From contig CM059557.1 of NCBI GenBank assembly GCA_030386875.1, positions 57,428,514-57,492,513 on the forward strand: a DNA stretch of 64,000 nucleotides. Reading direction: 5' to 3'. The notes beneath the pieces are model-generated. The model was not told where the DNA came from and made no database searches. It saw only the letters and a list, made by a program, of their open reading frames with translations. Below, in pieces: positions 41,996 through 52,485 of this stretch. Each line of letters opens with the position of its first letter. The first letter of the stretch is position 1. The DNA is from Morinoia aosen. Its lineage: Eukaryota > Arthropoda > Malacostraca > Amphipoda > Talitridae. The position numbers and the translations under genes are program-made.

Positions 41996-44055
41996 GAACA
42001 TAAGTAGAGTTGACATGCTAAGATCCCATTCGAAGTCAGTAGGTTAGGGTTCAAAAAAGCTGACCTCGCCGATCCTACAATTATTGAGGTACACGTGGCA
42101 GAAAATTTATTTCGGTGTAAAAGTCTAGCCAATTAATTCAATTTAATTTAATTCGAAGTGGACTTCTTGCAGACTAACTGCTTCTTCGGGCTGCTACTTG
42201 ATTCCCATAGCACTCAATTCTATGAAATGCTGCGCAATGGAACGTACAAGGAATTTTTGGCTACTAGTGATGAGGAATCACCGTGCTTGATATCAATGAA
42301 TGATGACTTATACATACTTCCGTCTTCACGATATAATAAGATGCTCAACACACACATGTGATGTTTGAAAATGCTGGCACCTCTAAAAATTAGCGTCTTG
42401 TGCGCAGTGTAATGACGTGCAACGCCAACAGTATCCGGCGCGCTACAAGGGAAATAAATTCTGCACATGACCTTAAGCAGACGCAAGCTGGTGGCTCGCC
42501 TCCGCCGTGACGCCCTGACTCGCTTCCGATATTCTGCCAGGAATTCAGCGTGAAATGACCGGCGTGAGGAATTCTATTGGGCGCGTAACACAAGCCGCGG
42601 GAAGCACGCGGCATTCCCTCGGCAGCACGCGTGAAAAATTGATGACGTGACCTTAAGGGTTTTTTTCACGGCGTCGACATGCTTCGAGACCCGTGGCGTA
42701 GCGGCGCTGCAAGCCCTGCTCTGAGTAGGGCGTTGCGGTGACGAGCGGCTGGTGATGTGGTTCTTCATGACCCGGAGTTATGTTCGAGCTATTCGAGGAG
42801 TGAATTGTAGGGCAAGCATGTCCATAAGTGCTTGGAAAATATTATCCTGTCAAAATTCTTTCGATAATTTGAGATAAAAACCCTGATTGAAAGAATTTAA
42901 GTTCAAATGTGAATGGAATTCGGTTGAGGGTGTTGTCAGTTTCATTTTTTCATGTTTATAGTTGTTCCTGTCCGGCTGACGTACACATCCCGGAACACCA
43001 CGATAGTTCATTGTGAACATTCTCATTTTTGGTAAATGATGCACAGAACAATGAGCTCGGAAAACGCAAGTGAGAATATCCATGATCTTAACAATTTTCT
43101 GACGTGCATTCAAATTAATTTCTTAGAACTCCTTTTCTTATAAGCTAAAATTAGTGCATAATTAACGACTTGAGAGTTCATAAGCTTTGAGTTCTATTAA
43201 TGATTTCAGTAGCTGAAGGAAACACCTTCAGATGAATAAATTTGTAATTTATGAAGTTATTTTCATTAAATATACATGCTGAAAGAGACAATATTTTGAA
43301 AGACGAAGTCCTAACTGGTTTAATTCAAATTTTAGAGATACCTCCGATCACATTTGCTGAACCGAAAGACTTCCAGTAAATAAACTTGAATGTGAAAGGG
43401 TCTTATTATTTTTTCAGTGTTTTCACAGCTTGTGAAGACAATCGTTATCTTGTTTATAGAGTAGAGTTAAAAGCGAAATTTACAACCATTTTGTAATATG
43501 ATTACACCCTGATTATTCCATTCCCACTTGTGTAGAGAGACGATAATGAATATCGTTGGAGAAACAATTGCGAATCACGCAATCATGTTTGAAGAGCGTA
43601 CAGGTACGGCGGAGATTTCTCATGCATGAGCATATTAGATGATGAGTACGAGGATGAATGATACTATATTACACTTAGTATGAGTACAATCTGAGCACCC
43701 CGCGCGATTTACGTCCCTGGCTGGCATTCCACGTATTTGAGCTAGCCCTCATTTACGAAATCGCATACTCATGAACTTCCTCAACATTAGTTCATATTTT
43801 GCAACTTTGTCTAAAGCTGAAATTTTACGTACAGAGCGTCGTACAGAATTTGTTCATTCTTCATTCTTATTGGCAGCATTCCTAATAGAAATTTACTGCG
43901 AAATAAGATCCGTAAGCCATTCATGAAATCGTTTCGCTTTTTAGGCATGAAAGTGATATTTTTTCTTTTCTGCCTGAGATAAAAACTCTAACTAAAAATA
44001 ACATTTTTCCATTCTCACTCGTTAAAATCAAAAGGATAATACCCTAGATAAGATA
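41996..44055. other. intergenic, GC-rich patch at 42490-42740
   Basis: No gene recognised. The GC-rich patch carries short frames on the minus strand with no domain. The rest is AT-rich unique sequence. Confidence 0.5.
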
Positions 44056-44250
44056 AGTTGTCTCTAAACTATGGCCCGCAGGCCAAATCCGCCTGCCAGA
44101 GTGATCAATCCGGCCCGCTACAGCTAATGGCTTATTAATTGTTGTTATTGTTAACAAAGATAATGGCAGGAAAATTAAAACGGTTTTAGCTCTTGGAACT
44201 TACTGGAGCAATCAGTATGGCACCAAGACAGAAAAGTTTGAAGGCCCCTG
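44056..44250. mobile_element. short hAT-like non-autonomous element (candidate)
   Basis: The left end (gtctctaaactatggcccgc) and the reverse complement of the right end (caggggccttcaaactttt) are alike. They have the look of hAT termini, with aactatggcccgc and a second ccggcccgc inside. Total length is about 195 bases and there is no coding capacity. An 8-base target duplication could not be identified, so the class is tentative. Confidence 0.5.
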
Positions 44251-45599
44251 CCTTATAGCGAACCGGACAGGCAAGAGCGTTCCCTACATTGCAGCGAGCT
44301 CCGGTTTTTAAATGTCATGGCTACATTAGTCGTTTTCTTTAACGAGGCTTTGAAGTATTGTTGAGGCTCATGGTTTGTAATGACTACGTTGTGAATTTAA
44401 TTTGAAGTATGTATTTTGAGAATAAAAATCACATACTCATTTCACGTGAAGTTTTTCATCATTAATGTAAGCAAGAGATGTAGAGAAGTCATCCTGCTGA
44501 CTGTTCGATGTTTCATCAAAATACTGTAAAGTGTCTTTTAGAATTTATAAGTAATAATCTTCAACGAAAATATGCGAAAATATGAGTGGAGGAAACTGGG
44601 CGACCATGTCTGGCGACTCTCAGCGCCTGACCTCTAGCTTGACATAGCTTCTCTTCTAGTTCCTTTATCGTAGTTTTCTTTATTTAGGAGTTTGGCTTTA
44701 GGCTAGGCTCTGATGTTTCGAAGTCCCTCATTTAGAAGCTCTACTTTAGAACAATAATAGATTTGATTTTACTGTACATGAGAATGTCACTCGAGTATGC
44801 GACATACGCTGAGAACGACTCGCACCAAAGAGTACGCGCATTTTTCCTCGTTCTGACTTTTTATATTTTAAGTGTACAATTGGTCTGTGTCTTATTTTTT
44901 AAATATGTTCCATAGTGTACAAGCCAAAACTTAACATCCACATATTATGTTGATCCTAGATGCCTAGCCCTCAGCTGCTAGTTTCTCATTGAACTAATAT
45001 CTGCAAGACGAATCCTAGACATCATAGAAGATGAAGATGCTCCTGCCCATTAAAAAATACAATTTTTTTCACCGACAATAAAACAAATTAACCATGAGAA
45101 GGAAACAAGCGTCTCGAGCACGGAATTTATGACCAAATTCCATGCGCTGAATGGGAGCCGTGAGTTGGATTAGAAGGCTGGGAATCTCGCTGACCTTTAG
45201 CGAAGTTCCCTCGACAATGGGAAACAGGCGTGGCGGTAGTCACTGGTGCTGATATTTGCCAGCTTGGCCTTTTGTGATACTTCAAGCATTGATGACGAGC
45301 GCGACGCGGCTTTGTGCACCAGAACATTGAGTTCCTTAACAAAAGCTTTGATCGATGGCAAGTTTTCCGCAGCTTCTTCCTCCGTGTACGCCGTGCGTCC
45401 TGACAACTTCCGCCCCGGCAACGATGCCTTGTGCCTGCATGCGCCGTGGTACTAGCCGCGCATCTGCATGCAACCGTTTGCTCTAAAGCGCTCAGTTATA
45501 GTGATAACGCGCAGAGCTCACTACAACGTAAAAAACATGTGAAGGCAAGCTGTATAGAATTTCTTAACTCACTCGACATAAGATTTTATGTATGAAGGT
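44251..45599. other. intergenic, GC-rich patch at 45190-45480
   Basis: No gene recognised. Overlapping frames of about 70 codons on both strands in the GC-rich patch are compositional. Confidence 0.5.
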
Positions 45600-47757
45600 A
45601 ATAGCAAAGAAAAATTTTAAAATCATATTTATGAAACGTTTCAAGCCTCAGCTCATCATCAGTCATACTCTGTAAAAACAAAATACACGCATTGAATAAA
45701 ATACGAAAAATTGGCAAAAAAAAAATTGTTCTTCAAGAATTCAAAAATGGTGCCTAAATAAAACAATGACATTACCTAAAAAAGCAGATGAAACTAAATA
45801 ACAGAATTTTACTTTCGAGTATCGTACACACGAGTTAAAACGGAGAAAATTTCCATAGGAGTAACACATAAAAGCCGGAACGGTCGTAAGGAAAATTAAC
45901 TAGCTAAAATAAAATTCTATCAAAGGGAGAAGAAGAGGGGAATAAGGGAGAGAGAAAGAAAGAGAGGAAAAAGATAAACAAGGAAACAGAGAAGAGGAGG
46001 TAAGAGGAGAAAAATAAATAAATATATTTCTTCTAAAGACTAGTAAAAATTGAATCGAATGTGAGTATTGCTGCACTACTAGCTTCCTATAATTTTTAAG
46101 GGGTAAGCACTTTGCATATCATTCAGGGCCGGCTTCAATTTGTGAATATACAGAGACTCCAACATGCGCAGCTCACCAGGATTTGATGCATAGTCCACAA
46201 TTTTAAACTGGTCGTTACTGATAATTTGTTCACAGGGACCTATACAATGCTGCCTTATGTTAGAATGGGAAGGTGTTCCTAGTGGGCGTCCCGTACGATG
46301 ACTTCTTCCGGCATGCTCTGCGACTTTCATAAATAATGCTCGGTAGGTTGATCCTACATACTGCGATGCGCAATGCGCACAACTAAGTTCATAAATGAGA
46401 GAAGAACGCAAGCCCTTGGGTAGGTCATCTTTAAAACGAAAGAGAGAACCAATGGTGAATTTGTTCAATAAAATTATGCGGAAACGAGTCGTAGGAAATA
46501 ATTTGCCAAGAATATTCGACAGTTCAGTTTTTAATTTTTCGGACTGGTAGCCAAAATATGGTAGTACGCAATACATAATAGAGGAAACCTGTTCAGGCTC
46601 CCTAGGGCTATAGACATTAGAAAGAAAAGTATTAATCGATTTATAAAAGGCCACGACAGGAAAACCGTTAGAACAGAAGTAAGACTTAAGGAACTCGAAT
46701 TCATGGTGAAGGTTGCCATAGGTGGAACAAATCCTATAGGCTCTATTGATCAAAATGAATAGACTGTTTGTTTTAAAAGATCTGCAACAGAAACTAAAAA
46801 AGCTGAGGCCTAAACCGGTAAAACTTTGTTTCCTAAAAACAGAGGTAAAAAATCTATTGTCCGCCCTGTAAACTTTAACGTCAAGAAAATTAAGAGAATT
46901 TCCATGCTCAAAATCTACTGTAAACTTAATACTAGGATGCTGAACATTCAAATATTGCAGAAATAATTGCACATCAGTTTCACGTTTGAACAGAACAAAG
47001 GTGTCGTCAACATAACGCTTGTACAGGATAGGTTTAAAAGAGGAAGGACAGTTTTGGAGCCACAATTTTTCATGGAAACACATAAAAATGTTTGCAAAAG
47101 TTGGACCGAGTGGAAGGCCCATACCCAAACCCTCAATTTGTTTGTAGACACTGCCATTAAACAGAAAAAAAGAATTAAACACGGCAAGTTCCAAAAGATT
47201 CTTAAAATAATTTCGACTTAATCCTATGACTAGAGAAGCTGGACTAGTGAAAAGGGAACTGAGACAGATATTGATAGTCTCCGACAACGGAACATTGGTG
47301 AATAAGTTCTCAATATCGAAAGATGCCATGCAATACTCATTCGCATTTTCTATACTTGTAATATGCTTTACAAAGTCTGATGAATTGGACAAAGAATACT
47401 CATTCGATGCTAAAGGACTTAATATTGGTGCTAAAAACTTTGCTAGTTTGTACGTGGCACAGTTGTACGCAGCAAAAATTGGACGGAATTGAAAAGATCT
47501 AAAGAAATCAGGCTTATGAATCTTTGGCAAACCATACATGATACCGGGGCCTGAGCCAGAAATGAACAGCTGTTTATAAAGATCTTCATTTAGTAGATTA
47601 AGGGACTTTAATTTGCGTAAGAAATTGTTCACTTTATCTTCAACTTTCATGGGATATTTTAGAACACAATCAGTGATGGGTAAAAATTTGCTAGTGTCTG
47701 ATATGATTTCTTGCATTTTAGTTAAGTCACTAACTAAGTCATAAGTCACTCCCATCA
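45600..47757 (-). mobile_element. Penelope-like retroelement, 5'-truncated
   Basis: A minus-strand element made of a reverse transcriptase / GIY-YIG reading frame, a ~440-base 3' region and a terminal hammerhead-like core. The 3' region includes a purine-rich tract (plus strand agagagaaagaaagagagg, near 45948) and the core lies at 45638-45662. Upstream of 47757 I find no matching N-terminal coding sequence and no copy of the tail, so the 5' end is probably truncated. Boundaries are approximate. Confidence 0.8.
45638..45662 (-). ncRNA. hammerhead-ribozyme-like core (candidate)
   Basis: On the minus strand CTGATGA (45662-45656) is followed by TGAGCTGAGGCTT and GAAAC (45642-45638). The middle can fold as GAGC/GCTT around a UGAG loop, after one unpaired base. 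Penelope-like elements are known to carry hammerhead motifs, and the related fragment at 22.9 kb has the same arrangement. Stem III and the cleavage site are not established. Confidence 0.45.
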
Positions 47758-47758
47758 A
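46079..47758 (-). CDS. Penelope-like reverse transcriptase with GIY-YIG endonuclease
   Basis: This is an uninterrupted frame of 559 codons, with TAG at 46079-46081. It copies element RNA into DNA using a 3' end made by its own nuclease. Reverse transcriptase blocks in order: YGLPKIHKP (about residue 75), FRPIFAAYNCATYKLAKFLA, motif A SFDIENLFTNVPLSETI with the catalytic Asp, motif B GLGMGLPLGPTFANIFM, motif C YVDDTF, and LNFLDVKVYR. The C-terminal GIY-YIG part reads IYELSCAHCASQYVGSTYRA, with AEHAG and the conserved Glu region LESLYIHKLKPALN. Typical full-length members have more sequence before KMQEIISDTSKF, so the N-terminus is probably missing. No frameshift or stop and all catalytic residues present suggest a young copy. 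No promoter was seen. Confidence 0.93.
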   Translation of the reverse strand: MMGVTYDLVSDLTKMQEIISDTSKFLPITDCVLKYPMKVEDKVNNFLRKLKSLNLLNEDLYKQLFISGSGPGIMYGLPKIHKPDFFRSFQFRPIFAAYNCATYKLAKFLAPILSPLASNEYSLSNSSDFVKHITSIENANEYCMASFDIENLFTNVPLSETINICLSSLFTSPASLVIGLSRNYFKNLLELAVFNSFFLFNGSVYKQIEGLGMGLPLGPTFANIFMCFHEKLWLQNCPSSFKPILYKRYVDDTFVLFKRETDVQLFLQYLNVQHPSIKFTVDFEHGNSLNFLDVKVYRADNRFFTSVFRKQSFTGLGLSFFSFCCRSFKTNSLFILINRAYRICSTYGNLHHEFEFLKSYFCSNGFPVVAFYKSINTFLSNVYSPREPEQVSSIMYCVLPYFGYQSEKLKTELSNILGKLFPTTRFRIILLNKFTIGSLFRFKDDLPKGLRSSLIYELSCAHCASQYVGSTYRALFMKVAEHAGRSHRTGRPLGTPSHSNIRQHCIGPCEQIISNDQFKIVDYASNPGELRMLESLYIHKLKPALNDMQSAYPLKIIGS

Positions 47759-48086
47759 ATTCTTTATACATGTGGAGCTATTTATTACTGAGCTATGACT
47801 CAGATTTTTAATTTATTTCAATTATTCAACAGCTAATTTTTTAGTTAACTTATGTTAAATTCAATTATTACGAGTTAATTAATGTGTTAATTAATGTGTA
47901 ATTTATGACTGAGTAGAATAATTTGAATTAATAGTGAACTCAGATAAATTAATTTGCTCGGTTATTCTTCTACGGTTTGAAAATCAGAAATCAGGGTTTT
48001 GATTAACTCGCATATTAATTCCAGTACTATGTTTTCCTTCAACAGTTTTACAGTGACATTTGTTAAAACATGTTTTATAAGGGTCA
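47759..48086. other. AT-rich spacer
   Basis: Rich in ttaatt strings (47810-47950). No coding similarity to Penelope N-termini was found here. Confidence 0.4.
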
Positions 48087-48330
48087 ATGTTCCCTCAACG
48101 CGTCCACACACTGACAACCTTCAATTCAGATGTCAGAAAAGTACAGCTTGTCTCCAGAACACCACATTGCCACCCATCGGTTCAGGTCCCAAAAAAGATC
48201 AGCGTTCCCTCTAGAACTCCACATTGCCGCCCGTCAGTTCAGGTCCCAAACAGAAGATCAGCGCTCCCTCCAGAGCACCACATCGCCACATCAGTTCAGA
48301 CTACAAACAAAGGTTCGTGTTCCCACAACA
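48087..48330. repeat. ~60-bp tandem repeat, about 4 diverged copies
   Basis: Units are anchored by gttccct, then ccagaacaccacattgcc, then gttcaggtcccaaa, then gatcag. Two central copies (48150-48270) are close, the outer two are decayed. The short frame through it is not a gene. Confidence 0.8.
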
Positions 48331-48944
48331 TCGGAGGCACAAGCCCGTGAGTTAGAGCCCACACAGCGCCCCCTGCCGGCGCCCCAGCATCAACTCCCGC
48401 TGCAAGTTGCTCATCAGCCTCAGGGCGGCGCTATGCGGCCAGGAATCTTCCCCATTACCCTGGGAATGCTGATGGGCTTCCTCGCCACAGGATCGCATCC
48501 TCCCACAATGAACCGGGGCTTCGAAGGATTGCGCCCTCAATGGATGTTGCGTCCGCGCGAAATCTAGCCAAATTTTAGCCCATTCATTTCTTGATACAAC
48601 CTCCGCCACTCTCGGGAACAATATATCACGGCAGAATTTCGCTGTTATTTCCGTACTCTAAAAATGCAATTTTTGGGTGATATTTTCTACGAATCCATTA
48701 GGGAAAGGTTGGGAATAAATGAGATATATATTTTTTCAGTCTCTGAAATTGATTTGTAGTATCCACTTTCAGATTACAGTTCTCCACTACAATACTTGAA
48801 ATTATTTTATTGAGTTAAGCATCAATTAATTGCTGAAAAATCCAATAATCTCTTCTCAATAACGCGTGAAAAACATATCTTACACCAACCAAAAATAATT
48901 ACCTCAGCAATGAACCGAATTAAGTATAGAATAATTGTCAATTG
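48331..48944. other. intergenic, GC-rich patch then AT-rich
   Basis: A GC-rich 200-base patch (48350-48560) is open on both strands. No domain was recognised. Confidence 0.45.
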
Positions 48945-49240
48945 AGGCGTGACCGTGTGCAAAGGCGGTGGCACTGCGGTTCACTTTGGATGAGATGGTC
49001 CTCGGTTCGATCCCACGGCTCACGGTGCATATGATCAAGAAATGACACGAAGAACACCCAGGCGCAACAATGCCGTTGCTCCTTCACTAAGAGTCGTTCA
49101 TCTCGCCCGAAGCACCCTGCCGGGCTGCTGTGTCTGGTGGTCATCATTGACCGTGAAGTGAGGTACGAAGAGATTCAATCTGTCCTGACGGCCGATAAAC
49201 TTAGATCAGGACGGTCATTAACGCCGCTTTATTATTATGA
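48945..49240 (+). mobile_element. tRNA-derived SINE (candidate)
   Basis: It has an internal RNA polymerase III promoter pair. The A-box-like tggcactgcggtt is at 48969-48981 and the B box ggttcgatccc at 49004-49014, about 23 bases further on. The tRNA-like head is followed by a ~200-base unrelated body, and the element ends in gctttattattat, the ATT-type tail of many invertebrate SINEs. The head does not fold into an obvious full cloverleaf, so it is not called a tRNA gene. No target duplication was fixed. Confidence 0.65.
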
Positions 49241-51846
49241 TCTCCAATGATTTTGCGCATATATCTGTATGGAAAGGTCATGAATCGTCGGGGCAAGTTG
49301 CTGAACGTGTGCTAACGTTACTGCACATGTGCATAGCCTCCATGGACTTTTTTTTTCTCTTTCTTTTTGATCACTAAGCAAGATAGGACTGGAGATATTC
49401 TCCTTTACACGCGTGCTGAGAACCCGAAGCGTAAAATTATTATTTCTGCTTGTCTCAGCGATCTCCACAGCAGAGTAGTAAGTTCCCAAACATAATTTTT
49501 ACGTCATTTTTCATATTCTGTGTTGTTTACGCATGTGTCAGGGGTGTACGTTCTCTGCCAACTCAATGTTGATCAGCACGAGAATGTATCAAAAATATAA
49601 AAAGTGCGAATCTATTTACAGAAGACTGCAAGAAATCGACTAGCATTTTCGCCATTATTCAGTTGATATGGAAAAAGGTTTACAAATGTGGTAATTAGAT
49701 GATGCCAAATTACCGTTCTCTGTTACAAATTAGGTACAAACTACAATCATCTACACCTTGCGAAGCATTATGTTTGCCGAGAGTTGTTGAAATATGCATG
49801 TGCGTCGAGCTGTTAAATTTGTATGATTGTTCCCACTGTTTCTTCCACTTCGAAATAATTTTTAGTGAATTCTATGCATGGATAAGTCACTTGCTTGAAG
49901 CCACACAATCAAGTTGTTTAAAGCTGTGGTTTTATTCAATTATTTGGGCGAATATAGAAGAATTGAAGTGCATTATATCATTTTTGAAAAACTAACATCG
50001 GGCTCGAATTAAGTTACTGAGTGTACAATTGACAGGAAGATCTCGAAGTTTGCATCTTTCTTGAAAGACATTACGTGTGAATGTAAATTTAAAAGTTATG
50101 ATTTTAAAATATTTGAATTCAGTGAAAGTTTATAATGCAAGACTCAATATTTTTTTAAATTAAAGAATGGAAAATTTTCGATTTAGCGGGGAGCTTGAAA
50201 TAAGTGCGCTTCATTTACAATTGTTTCACTAAATTATTAATAAAAATTTACTTCACTTGCATGAAGTTCAGCTTTTTTAAAGTTAATTACACTAGACCAT
50301 TTTATTTATTTCTTTTCCGGTGAACACATTTCTAAGGAGACGCATGCCAGATATGCTCCAACACTCACCGACTTTTCAGTTTCCACCGGCACAAATGAAG
50401 ATCCTTTTTGTCTCACAAAAATCAAAACCATCCGAGCAAATTCCAACCGTCATTAGCATCGTCGACCTGGAAAGCCGCTCCCAAAAATGAATTCGATGGC
50501 ACGGCACTCCACTCGTGGAAAAGTGCTCTATCAAACGCTTTAATTTTGCTGTTGAGTCAATTAGAAAAATGACCGCATAGCTGGCATAGTCGCATCATTC
50601 CGGGGGCCGTAGCGCTCCTCTCTTACGGCTCACTTACGCGCTCTTCCAGGATTCCAGACGCAGCATTGCCACTGGATTCCAGACTGCGCCCCTGCGAGCC
50701 ACTGTAATTATTGCGCAGGTATTGGCAGCACAGATTCCTGCCATTGCTGGAACACCGGACGCGTTGGGACAGCCTCGCTGTCCAAGGAACACAAGGGACA
50801 AAAGATGACAAAATATGTGGAGACGAGCGTCAAAATGGGACCTGCTTCTTTCTTCAGCGATTTTCTTTCTTCTGCTTCTTGTTTGTGAAGGACCTCAGAG
50901 TGCAAGGCAGTCAAGCTCCTGTAGTTTGGGTCTCAAAATTCTTTTGCTCAGCTGTAAGGAAAATATTGGAAGTTCATGTTATACTAGTAGGTAATATTTA
51001 TGTTAATGATGTTTCATAAAGCCACGATTTTAACTTGTAAATAGAATTACTGAGTGATGGTTGTACGCGTGTTGCACTAATACAAACAAAACATAATACA
51101 AAAAACTAATTCATAGCATTTCCATGAGATTTCAATTTTTAACTAAATATTATTCACAATTAACAGCTCGGAAAATTCTGGCGATAATTCGCCATGTTTC
51201 TACAATAATCCATTAATTTTAGGCTGGAGTCGATCAAGCAACACTTGAGATTAGGATTAGGAGTATAAGTTAGTTTAAGCCTTCCTAACCGCTACAAAAA
51301 AGAGCGTATCGAAGAGAGGAAGGACGAAGGCATCATTTAGTATGCAGATAAGAGCATGAGGAATCCATGCAGAAGGGGCATAGAAACAGTAAGTTGAGAA
51401 AGAAGTTCATGAAATAAGATAAAAGTTGAAGAAGAAAGTCAGAGGTGCCGAAAAACAGGACAGTAGTGAACCGAAAAAAAGTGGTCCTTAACATAACAAA
51501 AAACATTTTATTTCAAAAAAAGAAGGCCTACCTAACTCTCAGCTCGGGCCCTCACATTTTCCCCCTGGGAGCGCTAATTCCCATAGATACAATATTTGTA
51601 TCCCCCTGAGGGGATGCAACACTTAAGATCCCAGCCTATGCTGATTCAGCGTTTTCTTAAATTCTCAATCTTGCTCCGCTTTAATTTTCAGAAGTGTTAT
51701 CAACTCGCCAGTTTTCGCACTCTGTGCCTCAAATTGTTTTCGCAGAACCCAGATGAACTGCGAGTGTAAGCGCTGATTGCGAAAACACGGCCCACATCCG
51801 GCAAAAATTGTCCGTAGACTTTCAGCTCCTGTAGAGGCAGGAACAC
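49241..51846. other. intergenic, no gene recognised
   Basis: Unique sequence. The frames at 49699-49995 and 50711-51019 (98 and 102 codons) have no domain. Confidence 0.5.
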
Positions 51847-52485
51847 AGGGTGATCGGCACTTGGTTGAACAAACTTTTACGTAAGGTTGGGGCCGTTCAA
51901 ATAAACACTTTTTACTCAATAACCGTGGGGTCTAAAATAATTTGCTAAAGGCTTACAAGCACTTGGAATTTGAAAGGTATTAATTGTAGAGAAATTTGTT
52001 CCTTGAGAGTTGCATGAAAATGAAAACCAGAAGTTAGGAAAGCTATTTTATTATGATCAAAAGATAACTAATGACCAAAATAATAAAGGGATATGCTATG
52101 ACATTATGCGTGAAACTCCTGGTGTTTTCGACCGTGTCCGGCAATCATTGCACAACGTTTTAACGCGTGCACAGCAACAGATGAGCGTCACATATAGATG
52201 TCTTGTGTTACTACCACAAATAATTTTAAAATGTTTTTCTTCTACTCACAATAATAAAGGCTTGTATTGTGTTTCTTGTGTTCATGAAAAATGTTTTGCT
52301 AACTTTTACGTTTCATTTCCCTGCCACTCTCAGAGGACAAATTTCTCCACCACGTTTCAAATTTCAAGCCCCTGTAACTCGTAAACAAATCGTGATCGAC
52401 TGCACGTTGTAGAGTAAAAAATGTTTTCTCGTCAGTCCCAACCTTACGTTGAAGTTTGATCAACAATACGCCGGTCACTTTGTAT
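51847..52485 (+). mobile_element. internally deleted DDE transposon
   Basis: About 80-base terminal inverted repeats. The left end acagggtgatcggcacttgg matches the reverse complement of the right end (acaaagtgaccggcgtattg). Internal shared blocks are aacaaacttttacgtaaggt against atcaaacttcaacgtaaggt, and cattttttactc against cactttttactc. Only the C-terminal part of a transposase remains between them. The left arm is shared with 18690-18801. Confidence 0.8.
52083..52230 (+). pseudogene. C-terminal fragment of a DDE transposase
   Basis: It reads GICYDIMRETPGVFDRVRQS followed by LHNVL. In a shifted frame it continues RFNACTATDERH, which lines up with the tail RLNACIATHGFLVEI of the 18.4 kb copy. 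In this class of arthropod transposase the segment is the last helix of the protein before the stop. No catalytic residues remain. It sits between the two terminal repeats of the element at 51847-52485. Confidence 0.72.

Noticed and set aside
48969-49020. Functional tRNA gene
   Set aside because: A and B boxes are present but no complete cloverleaf could be drawn; a SINE head explains it better.
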